Virus record (IMG/VR): IMGVR_UViG_3300038701_001470
Span: 1-64,000 of that record
Direction: 5' to 3' (one strand)
Length of the DNA: 64,000 nt
From: a virus
Position numbers and translations under genes: made by a program. The notes below the pieces were generated by a model. The model was not told the origin of the DNA. It saw nothing but the letters and a program-made list of their open reading frames with translations, and searched no databases. Every line of letters starts with the position of its first letter. Positions within the stretch are counted from its first letter, which is position 1. This document shows positions 30,895-40,083 of this stretch, in pieces.

Positions 30895-30922
30895 GGCCGC
30901 CATTGAGCGGCCTTTCGTGTTT
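30895..30922 (+). terminator. Terminator before the tail assembly gene
   Basis: Six-base stem GGCCGC/GCGGCC with a six-base loop, followed by TTTCGTGTTT. The next ATG is six bases beyond. Confidence 0.7.
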
Positions 30923-30927
30923 ATAGA

Positions 30928-31560
30928 ATGAGCTGGCAAGCATTTGAAGAGTCGTTCATCAACACTGATGATCATGTGGTCTTGGGACGTCGGCTCAAGC
31001 CGTTCTGCCTTTGGTATCAGTTCGTCCTCGAGGCGATTGATTCTCCCATCTTCTCTCCGAATGCTCCGCTCAGTCTCGTGGACTTGGAGATTGCCGCTCG
31101 AATCTGTCAGTCCGATTATCAGGACTTCACCCAGGCTCAGCAGAAGCCGGGGTTCATGGGGAAGGTGAAGTTCGGAGTGAAGGCCATGCGAACGTCGATC
31201 GCCGACGAGGTATCGAAATTCGACCGATACATTCTCGACTACGCGAGACTTCCCGAGACGTTCGAGAACATCGATCCTCCTACGGAACGAGTTCATCACG
31301 ACTTTCCCCCGGCGCTTTCTATCGTTTCCGTCCTGATGAGGAACGGGTTCGAGGGAGGCCAGAGGAAAGCAACGTGGATGACCGGAGTGGGGGAAGCTCA
31401 CTGGTACGCCACATCATTCACTCGTCTCGAAGGGCACGATCCGAAGCTGATCACTGATCACGATCGGGAGTTCATGGAAGGACTCAGGGCAGAGAGAGAA
31501 GAGAAGGCTCGTCGTGAAGCTGAGGAGTCTGAGATTGACACCCCGAACTCAGATGAATGA
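30928..31560 (+). CDS. Tail assembly chaperone candidate
   Basis: A 210-residue protein directly before the tape measure. It is helical, with a Trp/Phe-rich N terminus (MSWQAFEESFINTDD), a membrane-unlike middle, and a very acidic/Arg-rich C-terminal helix (ERFMEGLRAEREEKARREAEESE type). Position matches the lambda gpG family, but I see no clear slippery heptamer that would give a G-T fusion. The ATGA overlap with the tape measure supports coupling. Confidence 0.55.
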   Translation: MSWQAFEESFINTDDHVVLGRRLKPFCLWYQFVLEAIDSPIFSPNAPLSLVDLEIAARICQSDYQDFTQAQQKPGFMGKVKFGVKAMRTSIADEVSKFDRYILDYARLPETFENIDPPTERVHHDFPPALSIVSVLMRNGFEGGQRKATWMTGVGEAHWYATSFTRLEGHDPKLITDHDREFMEGLRAEREEKARREAEESEIDTPNSDE

Positions 31561-34500
31561 GCGAAGGCAATCCAAAGATCGGCGTTGAAGTCGAAGCGAT
31601 CGGAATCAAGGCGGTAAAGTCGGGATTCTTCGACCTCGCTACTGATCTCGCTGAACCCCTCCTGATGATTGCAGGGGGCGCATCCAAAGCCGAGGCCGCT
31701 TGGGTCGGTTTCGCCGGTGCTATCGAAGGCAGGATCATGGGGCCCTTGGCCGGTATCTCAGGCGGTGCGCTTGGCGCGTTGATCGGGATCCAAAAGCTAG
31801 GAGAAGGACTGGCTGAACTTGGAAAGGAAGGGGCGGGGAATCTCGAAACCCTTGAGACACAGTTCAAACCGCTTCTCAAGTCAGCAGCCCTCACGACAGA
31901 GCGTGTCGAGGAACTGATCGACGTTACCAAAGAGACTCCGTTCAATCAGGACGGGGTTATCAAGGCGAACAAAACTCTCCAGACTCTCACCCAGGGCGCT
32001 CTCGCAACGAAGGATGGAATGCTTCTCGTCGGCGATGCCGCGGCGGTGGCAGGAGAGGACATGCAGGGTGTCGCGAAGTGGGTAGGTCGAATGTATGACC
32101 AACTCAGATCAGGGCAACCCATCGGAGAAGCTGCGAACCGGCTGCAGGAGATGGGTATCATGAGCGGACAGACTCGCCGTGCGCTTGAGGCCATGAATGA
32201 CTCAGGGGCCGGTTTCGCTGATATGTGGGGTCTGGTTGAGGCTGAACTCAAGAAGAGCGAGGGGGCCATGAAAGATCTCTCTCAGACTCTTGAGGGATTG
32301 CAGTCCACCTACGAAGACACAGCGGACATTCTCAGCGCCGAGTTCGCGAAAGGCTTCCTCGAAGGGGAGAAGGCCGCGGTGGACTCCACGACGAAAGCAC
32401 TGGAACGACTCACGCCAGCGGCATCGTTCTTCGGTGACATTCTCGGAACGGTGTCGAACTCAGGGAAGAAGTTCAAAGGATTCCTTCTCGAAACCGCTAC
32501 CGGTGTTACCGGATTCACTGAGGTTCTGAAAGTCGGTGGACTCGGAATCATTGCCTTCCTTGGCGCTCTCGCGATCGGGGGCGGTGCAGCGGTTGGAAAG
32601 TTTGCCGTCTCTATTCTCAGTGCGACCGGCAGCATGACGAGGCTCACAGCGGCTACTGGATCGGCCACAGTCGCTCAGGGGATTCAGACTTCCGTTGCCG
32701 GAAAGCTCTCCGCGGCAAACACTCAGCTGGCTCTCACAGCGAACGCAGTGGCTACCGGCAACATCAAGGCGGCTCTCTCGTCTCTCAAGGCTGCAGCGGC
32801 CCACACGATCGCAGCGGTGAAAACCAATGCCTTTGCCGCGTCGTCGATCATGCTTCGCGGTGCGCTCACTGTTCTCGGAACCAGCATCAAGTTCGTGACG
32901 ACACTGATGAAAGCGTTTCTCGTGTCGCTCGTCACGAATCCGTTCTTCCTCGTCGCAGCGGCATTGCTCGCAGTAGGGGCCGTGATGATCAAGTTTGCGA
33001 ATGAGGCAAAGAGAGCTCGAAAGGCTCTCGCCGACTATGCCGACGCATCAAAGGACTTGGTATCGAATCTCCAAGCTCAGCAGCGGGCGATCGAAACGTC
33101 CACCGATCTCATGAAGGCTCACACCGACGTTGTGAATGCCCTCACGAAAGCGAAGGCCGATCTTGCCGAGGCTGAACGGAACGGAACAAAGGCCATGCAG
33201 CAAGAGGCTCAGAAGAGAATCGCTTTGCTGGAAGATGAGCTTGAAAGCGTCTCGAAATACGACCGTGACAAACTGGCTCTCACTGAGGATGAGAAGCAGC
33301 GCATGGTTGATAAGGCCGCTTCCGACAAAGAGGTGAAGAAGGAAGCCCGTTCTGCAGCCCGTAGCCTGATGAATCCGGAAGAGCGGGTTGCCGACATTCA
33401 GCGTGAAGCAGAAGAGATTGCCAGGGCAAAGGCGAAAGCAGAGGATGAGATTCTGGCTCAGGAACTCACTCAGCGTGCTCAACAGGATGCCGGGGCCGAT
33501 ACGTCAGTAGCCCTTTCGGAAATCTCTACGCTCGAAGCGAAGCTGGAAGGTCTCAAAAAGGATCGTGATGCGATCGATCGGAACCTGAACAAGAATCGCG
33601 GTTTCTTCGGGGATGAGGAAGTCGAAAAGATGCAGAGCGATCTCCGTTCCGGAGAGAACACGGCAAAGTATTCGGTGTCTGATCAGGCGTCCGGAGACAT
33701 CTTTCTCGCTCGCGAAATCGGTGCGAAGTCACTCACTGCCGGGGCGAGGAAAGCCGAGGTGGATGCCAAGCTGCAGGAGATTCAGCAGATCGGGAAGCTC
33801 GAAGAAGAACTGGCCGCTCTGTACAGCTCAGCGTTCGACAATCAGCAGGGTATCGAAATTGGACTGACTTCCGATTCGGAAATCAAACGTCTCGAAACTC
33901 AGATCGCACTGCGGAAACAGATCCGTGCCCTCAATGAGCAAATCCGTTCTGAGAGTGGGAAAGACAACTCCGAGAAGTCGGCGGAAGAAATCGACGCGGA
34001 GGCCCGGGCACTGGACAAGAAGAAGAGACAGCTTCAATCGCTCGAAGCGTTGGCTGATGGTGCCAGCGTGGACTTGAGTTCTCGAGCTGAGTCTCTGGAT
34101 CAAACGAATCTCCAGATCAAAAAGGCTGAACTCCAAGAGGACAACGATCCTCTCAAAGCTGAGCAATTGAAGAACGAAGCTCGCATGGCTGGCATTCTGA
34201 TCGAACGTCGCGGTGTCGATGCTCGTCTCGAAATGGAGCGGGCGATCGCCGGCATCAAGAACGAGGGTCTTGAGGCGACCATGAAGGAACTCGACTTTGA
34301 GCAAAAGAAACTCGATGTCGCACGGGAGCGCGGGAAACTCACCGATGAAGAGTTCGGTTCTCGATCGGCCGTCGTGGAGGCGAAGCGCGAGAAGTCTCGG
34401 ATCGAAGCAGCCAAAGCCACAGTGAAGGCCCTGAATGAAACTCGCCTTCGTCAGTTCAAGCTGGAAGAAGAAGCGGCTCGTCGTGTCGGAAACCTCGAAG

Positions 34501-35117
34501 CGGCTGCGAACGCTCAAAGCAAAGCCGATGCAGTCACGGACATCGAACTGAAAAAGGATCTCGTGAAGCAGGCCAAAGAGCTATTCGATTCTGAGGTTGC
34601 TCGTTCCGGTTGGGTTCAGGCTCGTCTCGCAGGTGAGAGGGCTGAAAGGGAAACCCGTCGCCAGTTTGAAGAGCGGGACAAAGCTCGAAACCGTGAAGGC
34701 ACTCGCACCGGTGAAGCGATCTCCATTGCTGAACTCAGGGAACAGGTTCTCAAGTCGGCGGGACGAACTCAGGAAGCGAAAGCGGAAAGGGACAAGGCCG
34801 ATGCTCTGAAAGACAGCGAGCTTCGGAAGAAGACTGAACAGGATCTCATCAGTCAGGGATTCAGCGCGGAAGAAGCAGCGAAGAGAGCGGACACTCAGGT
34901 AGGCATTTCTCAGGCTCAGCGTGAACTCGATCGAATTGCGGAGATGGGAGACGGAAAGATCATCGCATCCTCTCTCGCTCGAATCGGAGGCGGCGGCGCC
35001 GTTGCCGGTACTGATCCGGTTGCTTCTCGAATCGACCGGTCGAATGAACTCCTCAAGGAAATCAGGGATTTGACAGGGAACTCTGAGGGTAACGTCATCA
35101 CCATCGCAACCCAATGA
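31557..35117 (+). CDS. Tail tape measure protein
   Basis: A 1186-residue protein, the largest in the window. The N-terminal 250 residues contain the usual tape-measure start: repeated Ala/Gly segments (GALGALIGI, AGEDMQG) and LETQFKPLLKSAALTTERVEELID then GVIKANKTLQTL. Hydrophobic segments around residues 320-345 and 455-475 (VTNPFFLVAAALLAVGAVMI) could insert in the host membrane at ejection. The second half is a long, charged coiled coil. At about 1.5 angstrom per residue its length would set a tail of roughly 180 nm, an inference from the family. Confidence 0.9.
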   Translation: MSEGNPKIGVEVEAIGIKAVKSGFFDLATDLAEPLLMIAGGASKAEAAWVGFAGAIEGRIMGPLAGISGGALGALIGIQKLGEGLAELGKEGAGNLETLETQFKPLLKSAALTTERVEELIDVTKETPFNQDGVIKANKTLQTLTQGALATKDGMLLVGDAAAVAGEDMQGVAKWVGRMYDQLRSGQPIGEAANRLQEMGIMSGQTRRALEAMNDSGAGFADMWGLVEAELKKSEGAMKDLSQTLEGLQSTYEDTADILSAEFAKGFLEGEKAAVDSTTKALERLTPAASFFGDILGTVSNSGKKFKGFLLETATGVTGFTEVLKVGGLGIIAFLGALAIGGGAAVGKFAVSILSATGSMTRLTAATGSATVAQGIQTSVAGKLSAANTQLALTANAVATGNIKAALSSLKAAAAHTIAAVKTNAFAASSIMLRGALTVLGTSIKFVTTLMKAFLVSLVTNPFFLVAAALLAVGAVMIKFANEAKRARKALADYADASKDLVSNLQAQQRAIETSTDLMKAHTDVVNALTKAKADLAEAERNGTKAMQQEAQKRIALLEDELESVSKYDRDKLALTEDEKQRMVDKAASDKEVKKEARSAARSLMNPEERVADIQREAEEIARAKAKAEDEILAQELTQRAQQDAGADTSVALSEISTLEAKLEGLKKDRDAIDRNLNKNRGFFGDEEVEKMQSDLRSGENTAKYSVSDQASGDIFLAREIGAKSLTAGARKAEVDAKLQEIQQIGKLEEELAALYSSAFDNQQGIEIGLTSDSEIKRLETQIALRKQIRALNEQIRSESGKDNSEKSAEEIDAEARALDKKKRQLQSLEALADGASVDLSSRAESLDQTNLQIKKAELQEDNDPLKAEQLKNEARMAGILIERRGVDARLEMERAIAGIKNEGLEATMKELDFEQKKLDVARERGKLTDEEFGSRSAVVEAKREKSRIEAAKATVKALNETRLRQFKLEEEAARRVGNLEAAANAQSKADAVTDIELKKDLVKQAKELFDSEVARSGWVQARLAGERAERETRRQFEERDKARNREGTRTGEAISIAELREQVLKSAGRTQEAKAERDKADALKDSELRKKTEQDLISQGFSAEEAAKRADTQVGISQAQRELDRIAEMGDGKIIASSLARIGGGGAVAGTDPVASRIDRSNELLKEIRDLTGNSEGNVITIATQ

Positions 35118-35836
35118 GCGCATTCCCTTCCATTACCGGCATCAGGACTCATGGCAACACGGGCCTGATTTTGAAACAAGCCACTACGCAGACTCAGAAA
35201 GATGGTCTGACTACCGGGACTGCGGTATTCACCCATCCTATGAGGGGAGCTGATACCGCGGGGCCAATGATTGATTCTTCGCACCCGATGGTGAGTTGGC
35301 TTCGATGCGAGAAGAGAAACGTTACCTGGGGGCCGGGAATCGCGGTCATCAAATGCGACTTCGCCGGTCTGGATCCCAACGGGCCGGATGATACTCCACC
35401 GGTCTACGAGTTGCAGTTCGGAACCGGACAGGAACCGATCGAGATTCATCCCAAGTTCGCTTCGGAGCTTGGCGGGAAACCTTCGAGTCCACAGAACGGG
35501 GCGATCTACGTTGATCCTCAAGGCAATTTCACAACCGATGACCAGGTTGGAATGTTCGAGCGTTTCGCTATCGACTCTGATCTCGCTGGCATCACACACT
35601 TCCTCGATACCGTCAATATCACTTGGCGAATGAAGTACACAGCGCGGTCGAAGCCGAGTGGTATGGGGAACGTCGGAAAGATCGACTCTCCAGAAGGGGG
35701 GCCTCCAAACATCGGGGGGGCAAGGAATTGGCTTTACACTGGCCTCTCCTACACAGAACGTGGTGACGTGTTCTCAGTCGTGAAAGAGTGGAAAGGCTCT
35801 GGACGAAAAGGCTGGAACGGTCAAGTCTACGGCTGA
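35114..35836 (+). CDS. Minor tail protein
   Basis: A 240-residue beta-rich protein right after the tape measure. It has Gly/Pro-rich loops (GGKPSSPQNGAIYVDP, GMGNVGKIDSPEGGPPN), Trp residues and a DLAGITHFLDTVNITWRMKY segment. Genes in this position usually encode tail-tip or distal tail proteins, and its beta character fits. No direct family match. The ATGA start overlaps the tape-measure stop and the stop overlaps the next ATG (TGATG). Confidence 0.6.
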   Translation: MSAFPSITGIRTHGNTGLILKQATTQTQKDGLTTGTAVFTHPMRGADTAGPMIDSSHPMVSWLRCEKRNVTWGPGIAVIKCDFAGLDPNGPDDTPPVYELQFGTGQEPIEIHPKFASELGGKPSSPQNGAIYVDPQGNFTTDDQVGMFERFAIDSDLAGITHFLDTVNITWRMKYTARSKPSGMGNVGKIDSPEGGPPNIGGARNWLYTGLSYTERGDVFSVVKEWKGSGRKGWNGQVYG

Positions 35837-37173
35837 TGCAGGAGCTACTGTCAAAGCTAACACCGGTCAAAGCAGGCGATGATGTATCGGTTGTGGCGAG
35901 CGAGATGCGCATCAATGCGATGCAGGAGGCTATTCATGCCCTTGCCGCAGGACGGAACATCAACGCTGGATACGGTGTCTACAAAGGGGGAAGCCCCGGC
36001 GATGTGAACCTGTTCAGTGAACGGCAGCGATTCGTTCCACCGGGGAGACAGCCTCTTGAAATCTACGTGGTAGCCAAAGGCTCTGAGGAAGAGTACACCT
36101 ACGAGGCCATGGTCACTCCCGGCGTGGTCTTTTCCTACACCGGAGAAGAGCTTGGTCACAAGAAGGTTCAGTTTCAGGGAGCTGAACTCGAAGTGGATGA
36201 TCCGGAGCCTCCAAAGAAAACAGTCACCGGTGGAGAGACTGCCTACCTCGTGACTCGATGGATGTATCGTGATGACGCTCAGATGGAGCTTGTCACTGCC
36301 CTGATCGAAATCACTAACAGGGAGCCAAGACAGAACGAGTGTCGTCTCGCGAGAAAGATCGCTACTTTCGAGGCCGATGAAGCTACGGGCCGTGTGATCG
36401 TGAAGCAGGATTGGACGGGTAACCGAGACTGGTTTCGCTTCGATCCGATCGAGTGTTCCGGTTCGAGCTCGTCATCGAGTAGCAGTTCGAGTTCGTCCTC
36501 GAGTTCGCCGTCAAGCTCTTCTCCGAGTTCGAGTTCATCGTCTTCAAGTTCCGACAGTTCTGACGATAGTTCTTCGCCTCCCGACAGTTCATCTTCATCC
36601 GACTCATCGGACTCTTCTGATTCAGACGATCCGCCTCCAGATAGCTCGTCGTCTCCATCGCCTTCGGACTCAGACGATTCGGATGATCCTCCCGGCTCTG
36701 ATTCTCCAAGCCCTCCCGGTTCAGATGATTCAGGAGACCCGCCCGGAGGAAGCGGCAGTGGTTCTGACAAGAGCACGGCTATCGTTCCTGCCTCGTTCCA
36801 TGATACCGGTTACACGGCTCTGTTCATTGCAGAGATGCCGGAAGTCAGGTTCGATGATGTCGTGACTGTTACCGTTCCGATTCGAGGCCGGTTCACTCGC
36901 ACGAAGATCGATCCTCGATACGTAGAGGTTTGCCACAAGGGAACCATTCAAGCTTGCGGTTGGAGTGCTGATCGTCCAGGTGGCGTCGGTATCAAGATTG
37001 ACGGCGACATGATTTCGATCGAGACTGGATGGTGGAAGCGCCCTACGGAAGTAGTGATTCGACTGACAGCTATTCGCCGGGGATTCAAAGACATGAGATT
37101 CCCATCGCGAACAAGGAAGCAGTTTGAAGAGAACGAGGCGTTCATCAATTCGGCATACTCAGCGAGTGAATAA
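35836..37173 (+). CDS. Tail-tip protein with serine-rich acidic linker
   Basis: A 445-residue protein in three parts. Residues 1-205 look folded (VKAGDDVSVVASEMRINAM, REPRQNECRLARKIATFE). Residues about 210-315 are nearly only Ser, Asp, Pro and Gly, first pure Ser runs and then DSSDSD and DSPSPPGSDD text, a long, flexible, negatively charged linker. Residues about 320-445 form a beta-rich domain (TVTVPIRGRFTR, GIKIDGDMISIETGW). It starts with a TGATG overlap. It may place a receptor-binding or glycan-modified domain away from the tail tip. Ser runs are also classic O-glycosylation targets. Confidence 0.6.
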   Translation: MQELLSKLTPVKAGDDVSVVASEMRINAMQEAIHALAAGRNINAGYGVYKGGSPGDVNLFSERQRFVPPGRQPLEIYVVAKGSEEEYTYEAMVTPGVVFSYTGEELGHKKVQFQGAELEVDDPEPPKKTVTGGETAYLVTRWMYRDDAQMELVTALIEITNREPRQNECRLARKIATFEADEATGRVIVKQDWTGNRDWFRFDPIECSGSSSSSSSSSSSSSSSPSSSSPSSSSSSSSSDSSDDSSSPPDSSSSSDSSDSSDSDDPPPDSSSSPSPSDSDDSDDPPGSDSPSPPGSDDSGDPPGGSGSGSDKSTAIVPASFHDTGYTALFIAEMPEVRFDDVVTVTVPIRGRFTRTKIDPRYVEVCHKGTIQACGWSADRPGGVGIKIDGDMISIETGWWKRPTEVVIRLTAIRRGFKDMRFPSRTRKQFEENEAFINSAYSASE

Positions 37174-37706
37174 TGGATAGCGGAAGTGGAGACGAACCAA
37201 GCGCACCAAGCGGAAGCGGTGACTTTAGCGATCCGTCGTTCCCATCCTATCCGAGTGAGCCATCGTTCCCGTCTTACCCATCGGAGCCTCCAAGCGATCC
37301 TCCAAGCGATCCGCCGAGTGATCCGCCGAGTGACCCGCCTTCCGATCCAAGCGGAAGCGGGGGTTCTGGCGGTTCCGATTCAGGGGGGAGCGGAGGTTCT
37401 GATTCCGGTGGAAGTGGCGGCTCAGACTCGGGCGGTTCAGGAGGATCGGACTCAGGAGGTTCATCCGGGGGTGGGAGTTCTGGCGGTTCATCAGGAGGCG
37501 GTTCGTCAGATGGAAGTTCGGGCGGATCCGGATCATCGGCCAATGACTCCAGTGCAGATTCGAGCGGTGGTTCCAGTTCAGGATCATCGGCAAACAGTTC
37601 TGATTCAAGCCCGTCCGGTTCATCGTCATCAGGTTCATCGAACAACAGTTCGAGTAGCGGAAGTTCTAAATCGTACTCGACCGTAGGTGAATCGATGGCA
37701 ACATGA
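37173..37706 (+). CDS. Low-complexity Ser/Gly/Pro/Asp protein
   Basis: A 177-residue protein made of three repeat types in order: SFPSYPSEP repeats, PPSD repeats, and GGSGGSDS repeats, then Ser/Asn-rich text ending in SKSYSTVGESMAT. At the DNA level the PPSD and GGSDS parts are 12-18 base tandem repeats with synonymous changes, so the frame is selected even though composition is simple. Alternative frames are also open (repeat artefact). Overlaps its neighbour by TAATGG. Likely a surface-exposed, disordered tail component and a possible glycosylation substrate. Confidence 0.5.
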   Translation: MDSGSGDEPSAPSGSGDFSDPSFPSYPSEPSFPSYPSEPPSDPPSDPPSDPPSDPPSDPSGSGGSGGSDSGGSGGSDSGGSGGSDSGGSGGSDSGGSSGGGSSGGSSGGGSSDGSSGGSGSSANDSSADSSGGSSSGSSANSSDSSPSGSSSSGSSNNSSSSGSSKSYSTVGESMAT

Positions 37707-37710
37707 GTCG

Positions 37711-38577
37711 ATGGCTGATAAAATCGACTGCGTTTGGATGCTCGGAAAGGATTCCGACTTTGATAATTGGGAGGTCAGATATTCCCTTCGATCTTGTCTC
37801 AAGAACTTCCGCGACATGGGGACTCCATGGATCATCGGAGTGATACCGGACTGGATTGATCGTAACGAGGTGCGGTGCATCGACTTCCCTGATCCCTACA
37901 CTTCCTGCAAAGATGCGAACCTGATCGGGAAGCTCTTGCGGCTCACGTTCGAGGAAGATCTATCAGAGCGGTTCATCTACTTCTCCGACGATCAATTCGT
38001 TCTCAGGGATTGCGGCCGGGATGACTTCAAGCCCTACCATTGCGGGGATCTATCGAAGGACAAATTTCAGGACGCTACCGGTTGGAGAATGCGTCTCTAC
38101 CAGACCTATCTCTACCTTGAGAAGCACGGGAAAACTACATGGTCAATGGACGGCCACGTTCCCTATCCGGTGAACAAGTCAGTGGCTCGAAAGCTTCTCG
38201 AAACGAACTTCGGAGCGGGGAAAGGCTACACAATCTTCACTCTCTACTACAACTGGTGTCACTTCCCGGAACTCGGAGTCGAACCAGTCGCGATCAACTC
38301 AGATCGAATCCGCGGGACACTTCACGGCGAGGACGTTCCCCGCGAAACCGTTCTCGACAAGATGGGGAAGAACCTGTTTTGCAACTTCAACAATGCCTCG
38401 CTTCGGAACTTCCACATTACCTCCTACATGGAGAGCACGTTCTCTGAGGTGTCTCCCTACGAAAAGGATGGGGGCGGTGAAATCCTCACTGACATGAGCA
38501 AAGTGGATTCGAGAATCGAACAGCTCAGAAGAGAACTGACGATCATGGAGCAAGCGAAGAAGATTGGCAATGATTGA
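37711..38577 (+). CDS. Stealth-like sugar-phosphate transferase, paralog A
   Basis: A 288-residue protein starting MADKIDCVWMLGKDSDF at the ATG 37711. The opening strand IDCVW-W-like, followed by NWEVRYSLRSCLKNF and then FIYFSDDQFVL (about residues 87-98), corresponds to regions CR1 and CR2 of Stealth (capsule polysaccharide phosphotransferase) proteins, with the conserved DD pair. A CR3-like HVPYPVNKSVARKLLE follows. The gene at 42817 on the other strand is a relative. The enzymes link hexose-1-phosphates in capsule chains. Activity is inferred. Confidence 0.6.
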   Translation: MADKIDCVWMLGKDSDFDNWEVRYSLRSCLKNFRDMGTPWIIGVIPDWIDRNEVRCIDFPDPYTSCKDANLIGKLLRLTFEEDLSERFIYFSDDQFVLRDCGRDDFKPYHCGDLSKDKFQDATGWRMRLYQTYLYLEKHGKTTWSMDGHVPYPVNKSVARKLLETNFGAGKGYTIFTLYYNWCHFPELGVEPVAINSDRIRGTLHGEDVPRETVLDKMGKNLFCNFNNASLRNFHITSYMESTFSEVSPYEKDGGGEILTDMSKVDSRIEQLRRELTIMEQAKKIGND

Positions 38578-39304
38578 ACTCGGGTATCAAGTCCACGCGG
38601 TAGCTCGCTCAGCTCACCACAGCTTCATTGCATGGCTGGCCTCGGGCTGCAGGATGAGGCCGGTTTACTACCGGAACAATGTCGACCCATCGAAGAACCC
38701 TGACGAGTGGGATACTCGCTCGAGGATCGAAGGGCTGCAGCGAATGGCTGAGTTCAAGGATGCGAAAACCGTGATCGAAAGCGGGGAGGTTTGGAGACTC
38801 GACGCCCCCAGGTTCATCGAAGTGAAGCGTAGCAGGGTTGTCATCTTCATGCGCGATCCGTTCAACAATCTCGCGAGCTACGTGAAAGGCTTTCGGAAAG
38901 AAGGATCTCCAAGACTCAGGCCGGAGCCGACGTTCGCACGGGAGCGATGGATCTACCTCGCGAAAGAGTCTCTTCGTCATACTGAGCAGCTGGACAACGT
39001 GACTCTCGTTCTCTTCCACAAGTGGCGATACGATCCGGTCTACCGTCACTACGTCGCGACTCAGCTTGGCATCACTCCGAACGAAAGGCTGGTTGAGCAT
39101 GTCGTCTCAGCGATCGGGGGAGGCTCTTCGTTCGACGGCCTGCAGTATCGCGGGAAGTCAGGAGAGATGGCGGTGCAGGAGCGATACAAGATCATGAGTG
39201 ACGACGATGAGTTCCGGAGCCTGATCGACGACGAGGTGATAGATCTTTCCCGCGAACTGTTCCCTGACATAACAGAAGAAGCAGTATCCTTCCTTGGCCT
39301 ATGA
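38570..39304 (+). CDS. Divergent sulfotransferase-like protein
   Basis: A 244-residue protein starting at ATG 38570 (ATGATTGA overlap), not the in-frame TTG at 38564. The N terminus YQVHAVARSAHHSFIAWL has the shape of the 5'-PSB loop but without a canonical Lys. VVIFMRDPFNNLASYVKGF (about residues 87-105) matches the 3'-PB motif RDPxNNxxS. The C-terminal helices are typical. Its neighbours are a Stealth-like protein and a GT8-like enzyme. The missing Lys may mean altered or lost activity. Confidence 0.6.
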   Translation: MIELGYQVHAVARSAHHSFIAWLASGCRMRPVYYRNNVDPSKNPDEWDTRSRIEGLQRMAEFKDAKTVIESGEVWRLDAPRFIEVKRSRVVIFMRDPFNNLASYVKGFRKEGSPRLRPEPTFARERWIYLAKESLRHTEQLDNVTLVLFHKWRYDPVYRHYVATQLGITPNERLVEHVVSAIGGGSSFDGLQYRGKSGEMAVQERYKIMSDDDEFRSLIDDEVIDLSRELFPDITEEAVSFLGL

Positions 39305-40083
39305 GCAAAAACGCAATCATCGCCTTCGCTATCGGGAACCATTGCCGCGTGAACATGAAACGCGCTCAGCTTTGGTTCGAGTCCCTTCGCACGCTCGGAG
39401 AGTTCGATGGAGATTTGATCTTCCTTCACGGGAAGATGCTTCAAGGAACCACGTTCCCGGATGAACTCAACGTGACGACACATCAGATCGGAGGATGGCG
39501 ACCGTTCAAGAAAGCCCGGGCGAATATTTTCAAACTGGTCATCAACAAGCATATCGATCTCTCTGGATATGATCTTGTTCTCGGGATGGACTGCGACCTT
39601 TGCGCGATGGGGCCCGTCTCTGTCCTCTTCGATGAGTTCACCGGTGGAGTTCAGGCGATGCAGGTCGAAAGGCCCTTCTCGAAATGGTTCGATGAGTCCG
39701 ACCACTCCAGCTTCAAAGGAAGGGCCGGTTTCAATTCGGGTGTGATCCTCACGGAAGGCTCTCAGTTCGCCTCTCTCTGCGAGCAATGGCTCTCGGTTCA
39801 CATGGAGAGGGAGAAGACGCTGCGACGGTTCAGCAGCTACGCAGATCAACACAGCTTCAATCTCATGGCCCTTCGTGGAGTCGTAGAGGTGAATCCCTTT
39901 GAGGAATACCGCGTGATGACTGCGAACCCCGTGGCCGGCTACGACCTAAAGGACAATTCAGTCTACCCGAAGACTCGAATCATCCACTACACAGGGAAGA
40001 AGCCGGGAGAGAAAGTCGCACCGATCTACTGGCACTATTATTCTCGTCTTGGGATCCCGTTGGGAGCGCCGGAGATTCCTTAG
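39301..40083 (+). CDS. GT8-like glycosyltransferase
   Basis: A 260-residue protein. LVLGMDCDLCAMGP (about residues 95-108) is a DxD motif in the strand context of GT8 enzymes such as glycogenin and LgtC. FNSGVIL (about 144-150) and DQHSFNLMA (about 182-190) match the NSGvm and DQ motifs, and IIHYTGKKPG near the C terminus matches HYtG-K. The reaction would be sugar transfer from a nucleotide sugar with retention of configuration. Part of the 37.7-44.3 kb glycan cassette. Confidence 0.8.
   Translation: MSKNAIIAFAIGNHCRVNMKRAQLWFESLRTLGEFDGDLIFLHGKMLQGTTFPDELNVTTHQIGGWRPFKKARANIFKLVINKHIDLSGYDLVLGMDCDLCAMGPVSVLFDEFTGGVQAMQVERPFSKWFDESDHSSFKGRAGFNSGVILTEGSQFASLCEQWLSVHMEREKTLRRFSSYADQHSFNLMALRGVVEVNPFEEYRVMTANPVAGYDLKDNSVYPKTRIIHYTGKKPGEKVAPIYWHYYSRLGIPLGAPEIP

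Noticed and set aside
30928-31560. Programmed frameshift in the tail assembly gene, as in lambda G-T
   Set aside because: I find no convincing slippery heptamer near the end and the gene meets the tape measure by a simple ATGA overlap.
37280-37620. Tandem repeats that could be mistaken for a CRISPR array
   Set aside because: The periods are 12-18 bases, there are no unique spacers of equal size and the region is coding. No CRISPR array is seen in the window.
37274-37645. Minus-strand Pro/Glu-rich frame and a second plus-strand frame within the tandem-repeat gene
   Set aside because: Short-period repeats keep several frames open at once. Only the frame with start and stop overlaps to both neighbours is kept.
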